DNA from: Comamonas_C sp026954015
GTDB taxonomy: Bacteria; Pseudomonadota; Gammaproteobacteria; Burkholderiales; Burkholderiaceae_C
Assembly (NCBI GenBank): GCA_035063785.1
Contig: JAPSFS010000001.1
Span: 248,001 to 312,000 of the forward strand
Direction: 5' to 3'
Length of the DNA stretch: 64,000 bases
In this document: piece by piece, positions 9,150 to 17,613 of the stretch
Numbering within the stretch: the stretch's first letter is position 1
How the letters are laid out: the number at the start of each line of letters is the position of its first letter
Position numbers and translations under genes: made by a program
The notes under the pieces: model-generated
What the model was told of the DNA's origin: nothing
Seen by the model: only the letters and a program-made list of their open reading frames with translations
Databases searched by the model: none

Positions 9150-10214
9150 ATGTTTGACAAAGCCAAGAAAATCTACGTCTCCGACGTCACGCTGCGCGAT
9201 GGGATGCACGCCATCCGCCACCAGTACTCGCTCGAGCAGGCGGTGCGCATCGCGCGCGCACTCGACGAGGCGCGCGTCGACTCGATCGAGGTCGCGCACG
9301 GCGACGGCCTGCGCGGCTCGAGCTTCAACTACGGCTTTGGCGCGCATACCGATCTGGAGTGGATCGCGGCGGTGGCCGGCACGGTCAAGCATGCCAAGGT
9401 GGCCACGCTGCTGCTGCCCGGCATCGGCACCATCCACGACCTGCGCGCGGCCTACGACGCTGGTGCGCGCGTGGTGCGCGTGGCCACGCACTGCACCGAG
9501 GCCGACATCTCGCGCCAGCACATCGAATACGCACGCGAACTGGGCATGGACACGGTGGGCTTCCTGATGATGAGCCACATGAACACGCCCCAGGGGCTGG
9601 CCGGCCAGGCCAAGCTGATGGAGAGCTACGGCGCCCAGTGCGTGTACGTGGTCGATTCGGGCGGCGCGATGAACATGTACGACATCGCCGACCGCTTCAA
9701 GGCCTTCAAGGACGTGCTCCAGCCCGAAACCCAGACCGGGATCCACGCCCATCACAACCTGAGCCTGGGCGTGGCCAACAGCATGGTGGCACTCGAGCAC
9801 GGCTGTGACCGCGTCGACGCCAGCCTCACGGGCATGGGCGCCGGCGCAGGCAACGCACCGCTGGAGGTGTTCATCGCCGCCGTCGACCGCATGGGCCTGC
9901 AGCACGGCTGCGACGTGCGCAGGCTGATCGACGCCGCCGAGGACATCGTGCGCCCGCTGCAGGTGCGGCCGGTGCGCGTGGACCGCGAGACGCTGGCGCT
10001 GGGCTACGCCGGGGTGTATTCGAGTTTTTTGCTGCACAGCGAGGCAGCGGCCAAGCGCTACGGCCTGTCGGCCTTCGACATTCTGGTGGAGCTGGGCACG
10101 CGGCGCATGGTGGGCGGCCAGGAGGACATGATCGTCGACGTTGCGCTCGATTTGCTGCGCAAGGCCGAGTTCGTGCACACGCACGTCGAACCGTCGATGA
10201 GCGAGGCCGCATGA
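9150..10214 (+). CDS. nbaI: 4-hydroxy-2-oxovalerate aldolase
   Basis: Splits 4-hydroxy-2-oxovalerate into pyruvate and acetaldehyde. The 354-residue HMG-CoA-lyase-like TIM barrel begins with VSDVTLRDGMHA (catalytic Arg and metal-binding Asp), carries the metal-binding His pair in GIHAHHNLSLGVANS (about residue 200), and ends with the DmpG-type communication domain (LALGYAGVYSSFLLH). It is the partner of the acylating dehydrogenase upstream and overlaps the next gene by four bases (ATGA). Confidence 0.95.
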   Translation: MFDKAKKIYVSDVTLRDGMHAIRHQYSLEQAVRIARALDEARVDSIEVAHGDGLRGSSFNYGFGAHTDLEWIAAVAGTVKHAKVATLLLPGIGTIHDLRAAYDAGARVVRVATHCTEADISRQHIEYARELGMDTVGFLMMSHMNTPQGLAGQAKLMESYGAQCVYVVDSGGAMNMYDIADRFKAFKDVLQPETQTGIHAHHNLSLGVANSMVALEHGCDRVDASLTGMGAGAGNAPLEVFIAAVDRMGLQHGCDVRRLIDAAEDIVRPLQVRPVRVDRETLALGYAGVYSSFLLHSEAAAKRYGLSAFDILVELGTRRMVGGQEDMIVDVALDLLRKAEFVHTHVEPSMSEAA

Positions 10215-10996
10215 GCCCGTCGATTGCCGAAGCCGCGGCCGTCCTCGACGGCGCTGCGCACGGGATCCGCGCCGTCGAGCAGTTCACACCCGGCCGGTTC
10301 ACGCTGGCGCAGGCCTACGAAATCCAGCGCGCCTCGATCCAGCGGCGCATTGCGCGCGGTGAGCGCATGAAGGGCATCAAGCTGGGCTTCACCAGCCGCG
10401 CCAAGATGGTGCAGATGGGCGTGGACAGCCTGATCTGGGGCCTGCTGACCGACGCCATGGTCGAGGAAGATGGCGGCAGCGTCGATCTGGCTCGCTACAT
10501 CCACCCGCGTGTCGAGCCCGAGGTGTGCTTCGTCACGCGCCGCGTCATCGACGCGCCGTTGACGGCGCTGGAGGCAGCCGACTACCTGGAGGCGGTGGCG
10601 CCGGCGATGGAGATCATCGACTCGCGCTTTGCCAACTTCAAGTTCGACCTGGTGAACGTCGTCGCCGACAACTGCTCATCGGCCGGCCTGGTGGTCGGCT
10701 CCTGGTCGCGACGCTTCGACGGCCTGACCAACGCCGGCGTGCGCATGCAGTTCGACGGACGCGACGTGCAGATCGGCTCCACCGCCGCCATCCTGGGCCA
10801 CCCGCTGCGCGCCGTGGTACAGGCCTCCCGCCTGTTGCACGATGCGCGGATGAGCCTGCCTGCCGGCTCGCTGATCATGGCCGGCGGCGCCACCGCGGCC
10901 GAAGCCCTGCGCCCGGATCTGTTCGTCGAGTGCCACGTCGGCAGCGGCGCTGCGGCGCTGGGCGCGGTGGGCTTTCACACCGCGGCGGCTGCTTGA
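10211..10996 (+). CDS. nbaG: 2-oxo-3-hexenedioate (4-oxalocrotonate) decarboxylase
   Basis: Decarboxylates 4-oxalocrotonate to 2-oxopent-4-enoate. The 261-residue protein belongs to the same superfamily as the hydratase at 7337 but carries the decarboxylase version of the signature, IKLGFTSRAKMVQMGVDSL, and the metal-site segment HPRVEPEVCFVTRR. It also has a DmpH-like MEIIDSRFANFKFDLVN stretch. Its start overlaps the aldolase stop, so translation is coupled. A 112-base gap separates it from the kynureninase gene. Confidence 0.88.
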   Translation: MSPSIAEAAAVLDGAAHGIRAVEQFTPGRFTLAQAYEIQRASIQRRIARGERMKGIKLGFTSRAKMVQMGVDSLIWGLLTDAMVEEDGGSVDLARYIHPRVEPEVCFVTRRVIDAPLTALEAADYLEAVAPAMEIIDSRFANFKFDLVNVVADNCSSAGLVVGSWSRRFDGLTNAGVRMQFDGRDVQIGSTAAILGHPLRAVVQASRLLHDARMSLPAGSLIMAGGATAAEALRPDLFVECHVGSGAAALGAVGFHTAAAA

Positions 10997-11108
10997 CGTC
11001 CATGCAAGGCAACCGGCGCCCTGTGAACTGCCCGCGCCATCCGATCCCGACCCCCTATGGCGCCGGCGCAAGCCACGCCGAACATTAACCAGACCCTGGA
11101 GACCCGCC

Positions 11109-12356
11109 ATGAACCAACCAACCGAAACCATCACGGAAACCGATGTCGCGCGCCTGGACGCCGCGGACCCACTGGCCAGCCGGCGCGAGCTGTTCGCGTT
11201 GCCCGAGGGGGTGATCTACCTCGACGGCAACTCATTGGGGGCGCTGCCCAAGTCCGTGATGGGGCGCATGACGCGCGCCATCCAGCAGGAGTGGGGTGTC
11301 GGCCTGATTCGCTCGTGGAACGATGCCGACTGGTATCCGGCGCCACAGCGCGTGGGCGGGCGCATCGCCGCGCTGATTGGTGCACACCCCGACGAGGTGA
11401 TCGTCGCCGACTCGACCTCGGTGAACCTGTTCAAGGTGCTGGTCGCCGCGCTGCGCATGCGGCCGGGGCGCAAGCGCATCGTCGGCGAGCGTGGCAATTT
11501 TCCGACCGACGTGTATGTGGCCAGCGGCGTGGCCGAGCTGATGAACGCCGAGCTGGTTACGGTCGAACCCGACGATGTGATGGCAGCGATTGACGAGAAC
11601 ACGGCGATCGTGTCGCTCACGCACACCAACTACAAGACCGGCCGTCTGTACGACATGGCCGCCATCACGCGCCACGCGCATGCGGTCGGCGCCCTGGTGG
11701 TCTGGGACCTGTGCCACACGGCAGGCGCCATGCCCTGCGACCTGAACGGCTGCGACGCCGATTTCGCCGTCGGCTGTGGCTACAAGTACTTCAACGGCGG
11801 GCCGGGCGCGCCGGCCTTCGTGTTCGTGGCGCGGCGCCACCAGGCGCAGGTGCGCCAGCCGCTGACCGGCTGGCATGGCCATGCGCGACCGTTCGAGTTC
11901 ACGCATGACTATGCGCCGGGGGCGGGAATCGACCGCATGCTGGTCGGCACCGCATCGCAGCTCGGCCTGATTGCGCTGGAGCAGGCCTTGCAGGCCTTCG
12001 ACGGCGTTGACATGCAGCAGTTGCGGCGCAAGAGCGAGCAGATGACCGACCTGTTCATCCGCCTGGCGGAGCAGGAACTCGCCCCCTACGGTTTCGGCAT
12101 GGCGTCGCCGCGCGATGCGGCGCAGCGAGGCAGTCAGGTGTCGCTGACCCACGCCGAAGGCTACGCCATCATGCAGGCATTGATCGCGCGCGGCGTGATC
12201 GGCGACTTCCGCGCTCCCGAGATCCTGCGCTTCGGCTTTGCGGTGCTGTATGTCAGCTTCCAGGACGTCTGGAACGCCGTGGCCATCATCAAGGACGTGA
12301 TGGCCACCGAGGCCTGGAAGGCACCGGAGTTCAGCCAGCGCAAGGCAGTGACCTGA
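11109..12356 (+). CDS. kynU: Kynureninase
   Basis: PLP enzyme that cleaves L-kynurenine or 3-hydroxykynurenine to anthranilate or 3-hydroxyanthranilate plus L-alanine. The 415-residue protein has the family start region LPEGVIYLDGNSLGALPK (about residues 34-51), the PLP pocket segment DLCHTAGAMP, and the PLP Lys in CGYKYFNGGPGAP (Lys about residue 226). It supplies the substrate for the 3-hydroxyanthranilate dioxygenase encoded downstream, and its other product, alanine, could be handled by the racemase two genes downstream. No tryptophan dioxygenase, formamidase or kynurenine monooxygenase gene is in the window. Confidence 0.94.
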   Translation: MNQPTETITETDVARLDAADPLASRRELFALPEGVIYLDGNSLGALPKSVMGRMTRAIQQEWGVGLIRSWNDADWYPAPQRVGGRIAALIGAHPDEVIVADSTSVNLFKVLVAALRMRPGRKRIVGERGNFPTDVYVASGVAELMNAELVTVEPDDVMAAIDENTAIVSLTHTNYKTGRLYDMAAITRHAHAVGALVVWDLCHTAGAMPCDLNGCDADFAVGCGYKYFNGGPGAPAFVFVARRHQAQVRQPLTGWHGHARPFEFTHDYAPGAGIDRMLVGTASQLGLIALEQALQAFDGVDMQQLRRKSEQMTDLFIRLAEQELAPYGFGMASPRDAAQRGSQVSLTHAEGYAIMQALIARGVIGDFRAPEILRFGFAVLYVSFQDVWNAVAIIKDVMATEAWKAPEFSQRKAVT

Positions 12357-12399
12357 AACCGGGACGAATTCACACCCGCAACCAAAGGAGACCGCAGAA

Positions 12400-13377
12400 A
12401 TGGCATTGGACAAGACCCGCCGAGCCGTGCTCGCACTGTGCGCCGGCGTATCGATGTTGGGCGCCGCCCAGGCGCAAACCGGTGACCGCATCAGCGGCAC
12501 GATCAAGCTGCTGGTGGGCTTTCCGGCCGGCGGCACGGGCGACATCATTGCCCGACTCGCCGCCGACAAGATGGCTGCGACCCTGGGCACGACGGTCATC
12601 GTCGAGAACAGGCCCGGGGCAGGTGGCCGCGTGGCGGCCGATGTGCTGAAAAACGCGCCAGCCGACGGCCGCACGATCCTGATCTCGCCGCTGGCCCCGA
12701 TCGTCATTGCGCCGCTGACCTTCCGTAAATTGAACTACAAGCCACAGACCGATTTCGTTCCGGTGGCACAGCTGGTCAAGTTCCCGCTGGCGCTGGCTGT
12801 GGGCGGAGACAGTCCCAGCAAGAACCTGAATGATCTGATCGCCTGGTTCAAGGCCAATCCGCAAAGGGCGGCGTTCGGAACCTCGGCGGCAGGCAGCCAG
12901 CTGCACTTTCTGGGCCTGATGCTGGCGCAGGCGGCCAAGCTCGATCTGGTGCATGTGCCCTATTTGGGAAGCGCGCCGCTGGTGACCGATCTTATTGGCG
13001 GTCAGGTGCCTGCCGGTATTGACCAGTTTCCGTTGGAGTTCTACAAGACGGGCAAGATCCGCCTGCTGGCGGTGTCGAGCCCGACCCGTTCGGCCCTGAT
13101 GCCCGATGTGCCGACCTTCAAGGAGCAGGGATTCCCGACCGTCGTCGGCGAGGCCTGGTTCGGTGCTTTCGCGCATGTCAAGACACCGGCACCGATCGTG
13201 CAGCGCATCAGTGAGGCACTGGTGAGTGCCATGCAACAGCCGGATGTGAAGCAGAAGCTGGCAGGGGCTGGTTTGGAAGCCACGGGATTGAATGCGCACG
13301 ACTTCGCTGCCGTGGTTGCGGAAGACCAGGCGCGCTGGAAGCCGGTGGTCGAAGCTTCGGGATTCCACGGCGATTGA
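12400..13377 (+). CDS. Tripartite tricarboxylate (Bug/TctC) solute-binding protein
   Basis: A 325-residue periplasmic binding protein with a cleavable signal peptide (cleavage near AAQAQT, about residue 27) and the Bug-family beginning IKLLVGFPAGGTGDIIAR, followed by VIVENRPGAGGRVA. Bug proteins bind small carboxylates or aromatic acids and amides. No TctA or TctB membrane partners are encoded nearby, as is usual for the many orphan Bug genes of Burkholderiales. Location in the operon suggests capture of kynurenine, a hydroxylated derivative or anthranilate-type acids (inference). Confidence 0.92.
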   Translation: MALDKTRRAVLALCAGVSMLGAAQAQTGDRISGTIKLLVGFPAGGTGDIIARLAADKMAATLGTTVIVENRPGAGGRVAADVLKNAPADGRTILISPLAPIVIAPLTFRKLNYKPQTDFVPVAQLVKFPLALAVGGDSPSKNLNDLIAWFKANPQRAAFGTSAAGSQLHFLGLMLAQAAKLDLVHVPYLGSAPLVTDLIGGQVPAGIDQFPLEFYKTGKIRLLAVSSPTRSALMPDVPTFKEQGFPTVVGEAWFGAFAHVKTPAPIVQRISEALVSAMQQPDVKQKLAGAGLEATGLNAHDFAAVVAEDQARWKPVVEASGFHGD

Positions 13378-13404
13378 CGCCGTAGAGCCGGGACGACGTG
13401 CGCC

Positions 13405-14565
13405 GTGACTCAGCATCCGGTCAACGACACTTGCATGCGGACGGCCGATGCCGCACGCGACGCCAACGCGTGGGTGGAGGTGGACGCACGTCGGTTCGAG
13501 CAGAACCTGGCGCGGGTGCGCGCGCAAGTGGCGCAGCGCACCCGAATCTGCGTGGTGATGAAGGCCGATGCCTATGGCGCAGGCATTTCGATGCTGATGT
13601 CGGCCATCATCGAGGCACGGATCCCCTGCGTGGGTGTGACCAGCAACCGCGAGGCGCGTCAGGCGCGCGATTGCGGCTTCACGGGGCAGCTGTTGCGGCT
13701 GCGCGGCGCCACCATCGACGAGATGGTGGCCGCGATGGACTGCGGCGTCGAGGAAATGCTGGGCAACCTGGATACGGCGCGCCAGCTGGCCGAACGCGCA
13801 CGCAACGGCAAGCGCATCGTCAACTTCCACCTGGCACTGAACGCCGGCGAGATGGCGCACAACGCCCTGACCGTGAACGACGAGCTTGGTCGGCGACAGG
13901 CACTGGAGATTCTTGCCCTGGGTGGACTTCGCCCGGTGGGGATCATGACCCACTTCGCTTCGACTGACGTGGCGCAGGTCCATGCCGGACTCGCGCAGTT
14001 CGAACGCGACGCGCTGGATTTGGTCGTCCGCGCAGGCCTTGAACGAAACGACATCACACTGCATGCCGCCAATTCCTGGCTGACGTTGCATGTGCCGCAC
14101 AGCCATCTGGACATGGTGAGACCGGGCCGTGCGCTGTATGGGTTTTCGCCACACGATGACTTTCACAAGGTGGTCAGCTTCAAGACGCGCGTCGCCGGGA
14201 TCAATGCCTATCCGGCAGGCAGCGGCGTGAGCTATGGCCACCGCGGCGTGCTCCAGCGCGACTCACGGCTGGCCTATGTTCCGGTCGGTTACTCGGACGG
14301 TTACCGACGCATCTTCGGCAACCGGGGGCAGGTACTCATCCGGGGCCACCGGGCTCCGATCGTGGGCGCGGTCACGATGAACGGCTTCGCCGTCGATGTG
14401 ACCGATTGTCCTGACGCGCAGATCGGCGATGAGGTGGTGCTGTTTGGCCGTCAGGGACCGGACGAGATCACCGAATCGGAGGCACAAGGGCTGATGAATG
14501 ACATTGTTGTCGATATGTCCACCGCATGGAGCCGCTTGCACTCGACGGTTGCTGCGCAACACTGA
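13405..14565 (+). CDS. Alanine racemase or broad-specificity amino acid racemase
   Basis: A 386-residue fold-type III PLP racemase. The PLP Lys is in VVMKADAYGAG (Lys about residue 53), and the second catalytic Tyr region is AGSGVSYGHRG. The segment FHLALNAGEMAHNAL carries two Asn residues at the spacing I recall from broad-specificity racemases (Bsr), rather than the usual biosynthetic Alr. Unlike periplasmic Bsr enzymes it has no signal peptide, so it should be cytoplasmic. The start is a GTG with GGGA upstream; an in-frame ATG ten codons later is an alternative. Between kynureninase and aminomuconate deaminase, it may racemise the alanine released by KynU for D-amino acid dehydrogenase, or act on D-kynurenine. 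Both are inferences. Confidence 0.85.
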   Translation: MTQHPVNDTCMRTADAARDANAWVEVDARRFEQNLARVRAQVAQRTRICVVMKADAYGAGISMLMSAIIEARIPCVGVTSNREARQARDCGFTGQLLRLRGATIDEMVAAMDCGVEEMLGNLDTARQLAERARNGKRIVNFHLALNAGEMAHNALTVNDELGRRQALEILALGGLRPVGIMTHFASTDVAQVHAGLAQFERDALDLVVRAGLERNDITLHAANSWLTLHVPHSHLDMVRPGRALYGFSPHDDFHKVVSFKTRVAGINAYPAGSGVSYGHRGVLQRDSRLAYVPVGYSDGYRRIFGNRGQVLIRGHRAPIVGAVTMNGFAVDVTDCPDAQIGDEVVLFGRQGPDEITESEAQGLMNDIVVDMSTAWSRLHSTVAAQH

Positions 14566-14591
14566 ATCCCCCTTTGAATCAAACACACACC

Positions 14592-15026
14592 ATGACAGCC
14601 CAATCATCCGCACAAGCCAAGGTGGTGGCCGGCAAGGCCACTCCGCGCGGGCGCTTTCCGCACATCAAGCGCGCCGGCGACTTCCTGTTCGTCTCCGGCA
14701 CCAGTTCGCGCCGGCCCGACAACAGCTTCGCCGGCGTGCAGGTCGACGCCATGGGCGTGACCGATCTGGACATTCGCGCGCAGACCCGCGCCGTGATCGA
14801 GAACATCCGCGACATTCTCAGGAGCGAAGGCGCCGATCTTTCCGACCTGGTGGAGACGCAGGTGTTCCTGGTCAACATGAACGACTTCGGCGGCTACAAC
14901 GCGGTGTGGGCCGAGTTCTTCGACTACGACGGCCCGACCCGCACCACGGTGGCGGTGCACCAGTTGCCGCACCCGCATCTGCTGATCGAGATCAAGGCCG
15001 TGGCCTACAAACCCGTGCAGGCTTGA
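14592..15026 (+). CDS. nbaF: RidA-family 2-aminomuconate deaminase
   Basis: A 144-residue RidA/YjgF-fold protein. Known family members in this genomic context hydrolytically deaminate 2-aminomuconate to 4-oxalocrotonate, linking the dehydrogenase and decarboxylase of this operon. Visible features are IKRAGDFLFVSGTSSRRPDN near the N-terminus, IENIRDILRSEGADLSDLV in the middle, and the substrate-Arg region PTRTTVAVHQLPHPHLLIEI near the C-terminus. The length is slightly above typical RidA (about 128) and matches AmnD/NbaF. General imine deaminase activity cannot be excluded from sequence alone, but the neighbours make the pathway role likely. Confidence 0.88.
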   Translation: MTAQSSAQAKVVAGKATPRGRFPHIKRAGDFLFVSGTSSRRPDNSFAGVQVDAMGVTDLDIRAQTRAVIENIRDILRSEGADLSDLVETQVFLVNMNDFGGYNAVWAEFFDYDGPTRTTVAVHQLPHPHLLIEIKAVAYKPVQA

Positions 15027-15067
15027 TGGCTTGGCCAACACTTTTCACTCACGCAAGGAGACACGCC

Positions 15068-15631
15068 ATGAATCCGAAGTATGGTCTGCCAAAGAACCTG
15101 ATGGGCTGGGTCCAGCAGAACGCGGACAAGCTCAAGCCGCCGGTGTGCAATGCCGCGCTGTTCCAGGACGGCAACTACATCATCAACGTCGTGGGCGGCG
15201 GCAATACGCGCACCGATTTTCACGACAACCCCACCGAAGAAATCTTCCATCAGATCCGCGGTACGGCGTATCTCGAAATCTGGGATCGCGGCAGGTTCGA
15301 CCGCATCGACCTGAAGGAAGGCGACGTCTGGCTGATGGAGCCGCACCTGCAGCACTCGCCGCAGCGTCCCGACCCGAATGGCCTGTGCTTTCTCGTCGAG
15401 CTCAAGCGTCCGCCCAACGCGATCGATTCGCTCAACTGGTACTGCCCCAAGTGCGCCAAGCTTGTGTGGGGCGCTTCGATGGAGCTCAAGGATCTGGTCG
15501 CAGACCTTCCGGCGACGTACAAGCGCTTTTACGCGCTGAGCGACGCCGAACGCACCTGCAAGCACTGCGGCACGTTGCACCCGGGCAAGGACTATGCCGC
15601 GTGGCACGCGATTCGGGGGGGCAACGCGTGA
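15068..15631 (+). CDS. nbaC: 3-hydroxyanthranilate 3,4-dioxygenase
   Basis: Fe(II) cupin dioxygenase that opens 3-hydroxyanthranilate to 2-amino-3-carboxymuconate semialdehyde (ACMS). In the 187-residue protein the iron ligands are His52, Glu58 and His96, and substrate-binding Arg48, Arg100 and Glu111 are all present (segments TRTDFHDNPTEEIF and HLQHSPQRP). The rubredoxin-like second metal site of bacterial enzymes is intact, with Cys126/Cys129 (CPKC) and Cys164/Cys167 (CKHC). The length equals other bacterial HAO proteins. The start ATG has AAGGAGACACGCC upstream. The stop overlaps the GTG start of the ACMSD gene. Confidence 0.97.
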   Translation: MNPKYGLPKNLMGWVQQNADKLKPPVCNAALFQDGNYIINVVGGGNTRTDFHDNPTEEIFHQIRGTAYLEIWDRGRFDRIDLKEGDVWLMEPHLQHSPQRPDPNGLCFLVELKRPPNAIDSLNWYCPKCAKLVWGASMELKDLVADLPATYKRFYALSDAERTCKHCGTLHPGKDYAAWHAIRGGNA

Positions 15632-16638
15632 CTGCTCCGGCTTCCAGGATCGATATCCATTCGCACTTCCTGCCGCGCATCAGCCGCGAGGAGGCCTTTG
15701 CCGTCGAACGCGAGCGTGCGCCGTGGCTCGTCGTTGATCCAGGCGGTGAGACCGGCCAGATCATGGTGGGCGATCGGCCCTTTCGCCCGGTGTACCAGGC
15801 GTTGTGGGACGCGGATTTTCGCGTGCGTGAACTCGATGCGCAGGGCATAGCCGTGCAGCTCGTGTGTGCCACGCCGATCATGTTCGGCTACGCATGGGAG
15901 GCTGCGCGTGCCGCCGACTGGGCTGCGCGCATGAATGACAAGGCGGTCGCGTTCTGCGCGGCGCACCCTACGCGCCTGAAGGCACTCGCTCAGGTGCCGC
16001 TGCAGAATACGCGCCTCGCCTGCGAGGAGGCCAAGCGTGCGATGGTCGCGGGCTGTGTGGGCGTGCAGATCGGCAACCATGTGGGAGACAAGGATCTCGA
16101 CCACCCCGATCTGGTGGACTTCCTGATCTACTGCGCAAACGAGGACATCCCGCTGTTCGTGCACCCGTGGGACATGATGGGCGGCGCGAGCCGCATGCGC
16201 CAGTGGATGTTGCCGTGGCTCGTGGCGATGCCGGCCGAGACGCAGCTTGGCATGCTCTCGCTGATCCTGTCGGGCGCGCTCGAGCGCATTCCGGAAAAAC
16301 TCAAGATCTGTTTTGCCCACGGCGGTGGCAGTTTCGCGTGGGTGCTCGGGCGCGTGGACAACGCCTGGAAGCACCGCGACATCGTGCGCCAGGACTGCCC
16401 GCGCCCACCGTCGGAATACGCAAGCCGCTTTCACGTCGATGCGATCACGTTCGACGCGCGAGCGCTCGGCCTGCTGATCGACGTGATGGGTGTCGACCGG
16501 GTCATGCTCGGGTCGGACTACCCGTTTCCACTCGGCGAGCAGCATATCGGCGAGTTGATCCAGAGCTCTGTACGCAATGAAGCCGACAGAGCCCAGCTAC
16601 TGCAGGGCAACGCGAAGCGGTTTTTCAATTTGCCTTGA
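15628..16638 (+). CDS. nbaD: 2-amino-3-carboxymuconate-6-semialdehyde decarboxylase (ACMSD)
   Basis: Zinc amidohydrolase-fold decarboxylase that diverts ACMS away from spontaneous quinolinate formation to 2-aminomuconate semialdehyde. The 336-residue reading begins at a GTG overlapping the HAO stop (GTGA) and gives RIDIHSHFLPRI with metal ligands His11 and His13. Further ligand regions are LFVHPWDMMG, CFAHGGGSFAW (catalytic His) and LGSDYPFPLGE (metal Asp). The length agrees with known ACMSD (about 332-336). An in-frame upstream extension that overlaps HAO is rejected. Translational coupling keeps HAO and ACMSD in step, which fits the instability of ACMS. Confidence 0.96.
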   Translation: MTAPASRIDIHSHFLPRISREEAFAVERERAPWLVVDPGGETGQIMVGDRPFRPVYQALWDADFRVRELDAQGIAVQLVCATPIMFGYAWEAARAADWAARMNDKAVAFCAAHPTRLKALAQVPLQNTRLACEEAKRAMVAGCVGVQIGNHVGDKDLDHPDLVDFLIYCANEDIPLFVHPWDMMGGASRMRQWMLPWLVAMPAETQLGMLSLILSGALERIPEKLKICFAHGGGSFAWVLGRVDNAWKHRDIVRQDCPRPPSEYASRFHVDAITFDARALGLLIDVMGVDRVMLGSDYPFPLGEQHIGELIQSSVRNEADRAQLLQGNAKRFFNLP

Positions 16639-16717
16639 TGTACCTCAGGCGCGCAGGTTGGCTTCGGGCCCGTGCCGACCTACGATGGTGGGGCTGATCG
16701 AGAACGCGAGGCAGGAC

Positions 16718-17587
16718 ATGATTCATTTGCTGGATATCCGCTACGTGCGCCTGGGCACGCGCGACCTGGTGGGTGCGGCGCGCTACGCCGACGCGGTGCT
16801 CGGGCTGCGCGAAGGTGCCCGCGTAGGCAATGGCAAGAGCGGTGACGCGATCTACTTTCGCAGCGACCAGCGTGACCACACGCTGGTGTACTTCGACGGC
16901 GATCCGCGCGACCACACGGTCGGCTTCGAGCTGCGCGACCTGGCGGAGATGGACGCCGCCGCCGGCGAGCTCGAACGGCGTGGTCATGCGGTGCACCGTG
17001 GCAGTGCCGGGGAGTGCGAGCTGCGCCGGGTTCACGCGTTCATCAATTTCCGGGATCCGACCGGCAACAGCATCGACCTTGTCGTCGGGCCGTTTCACAG
17101 CGGCGTGCGCTTCATGCCCACGCGGCCCATTGCCAACACGGGCTTCTCGCACGTGGGGCTGCGCACTACCGATCCGGTGCGCGATGAAGCGTTCTGGACC
17201 GGCGTGCTGTCGGCCAAGGTGAGCGACCGCATCGGTGCCGCGCCGCTGCTGCGTATCGACGAGGTGCACCACAAGATCGCGCTGTTTCCGTCCACCTTCG
17301 CGGGCGTGCAGCACATCAACCACCAGGTGGCGTCGATCGACGACATCATGCAAAGCTGGTACTTCCTGAAAGAGCAGGGGGTGCGCATCGTGTTCGGCCC
17401 GGGCCGGCACCCGACCTCGGGCGCGATGTTCCTGTACTTCGAGGGGCCGGACGGCATGGTCTACGAGTATTCCAGCGGCGTGCGCAGCGTGACCGACCCC
17501 AGCGAACAGCCGCGCCAGTTCCCGTTTGCGCCCAGCTCGTTTTGCATGTGGGGCTCGCGCCCCGACATTCCCGAATTCCGTACCTGA
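16718..17587 (+). CDS. Type I (vicinal oxygen chelate) extradiol ring-cleavage dioxygenase
   Basis: A 289-residue two-domain VOC protein of the BphC type, the usual length for the family. The metal triad appears intact: His145 in FSHVGLRTTD, His199 or His202 in VQHINHQVAS, and Glu250 in MVYEYSSG. The second-sphere His pair is in DEVHHKIALF. Such enzymes cleave catecholic rings next to the hydroxyls. The start ATG is preceded by GCGAGGCAGGAC; two upstream in-frame starts lack homology. It follows ACMSD by 79 bases and is the last gene of the operon. Its substrate is unknown, because HAO already provides ring cleavage for 3-hydroxyanthranilate; a catechol derived from another aromatic may feed into the same lower pathway. 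Confidence 0.85.
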   Translation: MIHLLDIRYVRLGTRDLVGAARYADAVLGLREGARVGNGKSGDAIYFRSDQRDHTLVYFDGDPRDHTVGFELRDLAEMDAAAGELERRGHAVHRGSAGECELRRVHAFINFRDPTGNSIDLVVGPFHSGVRFMPTRPIANTGFSHVGLRTTDPVRDEAFWTGVLSAKVSDRIGAAPLLRIDEVHHKIALFPSTFAGVQHINHQVASIDDIMQSWYFLKEQGVRIVFGPGRHPTSGAMFLYFEGPDGMVYEYSSGVRSVTDPSEQPRQFPFAPSSFCMWGSRPDIPEFRT

Positions 17588-17590
17588 GCT

Positions 17591-17610
17591 GCGCCCCGTG
17601 CTGCGGGCGC
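17591..17610. terminator. Possible bidirectional terminator hairpin
   Basis: GCGCCC and GGGCGC form a 6-bp GC stem with an 8-base loop in the 26-base gap between two convergent genes. Only a short AT stretch (TTATT) follows on the + strand and there is no T-run on the other side, so intrinsic termination strength is doubtful. Confidence 0.4.
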
Positions 17611-17613
17611 GGC

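Noticed and set aside
8097..10184. A 695-codon open frame on the - strand
   Set aside because: Antisense to the acetaldehyde dehydrogenase and aldolase genes; composition is His/Ala/Arg-rich without domains.
12370..14241. A 623-codon open frame on the - strand
   Set aside because: Antisense to the Bug protein and racemase genes, which carry clear family motifs.
15031..15630. N-terminal extension of the ACMSD frame over the HAO gene
   Set aside because: The extension overlaps HAO completely and is out of its frame; ACMSD homology and length begin at the GTG at 15628.
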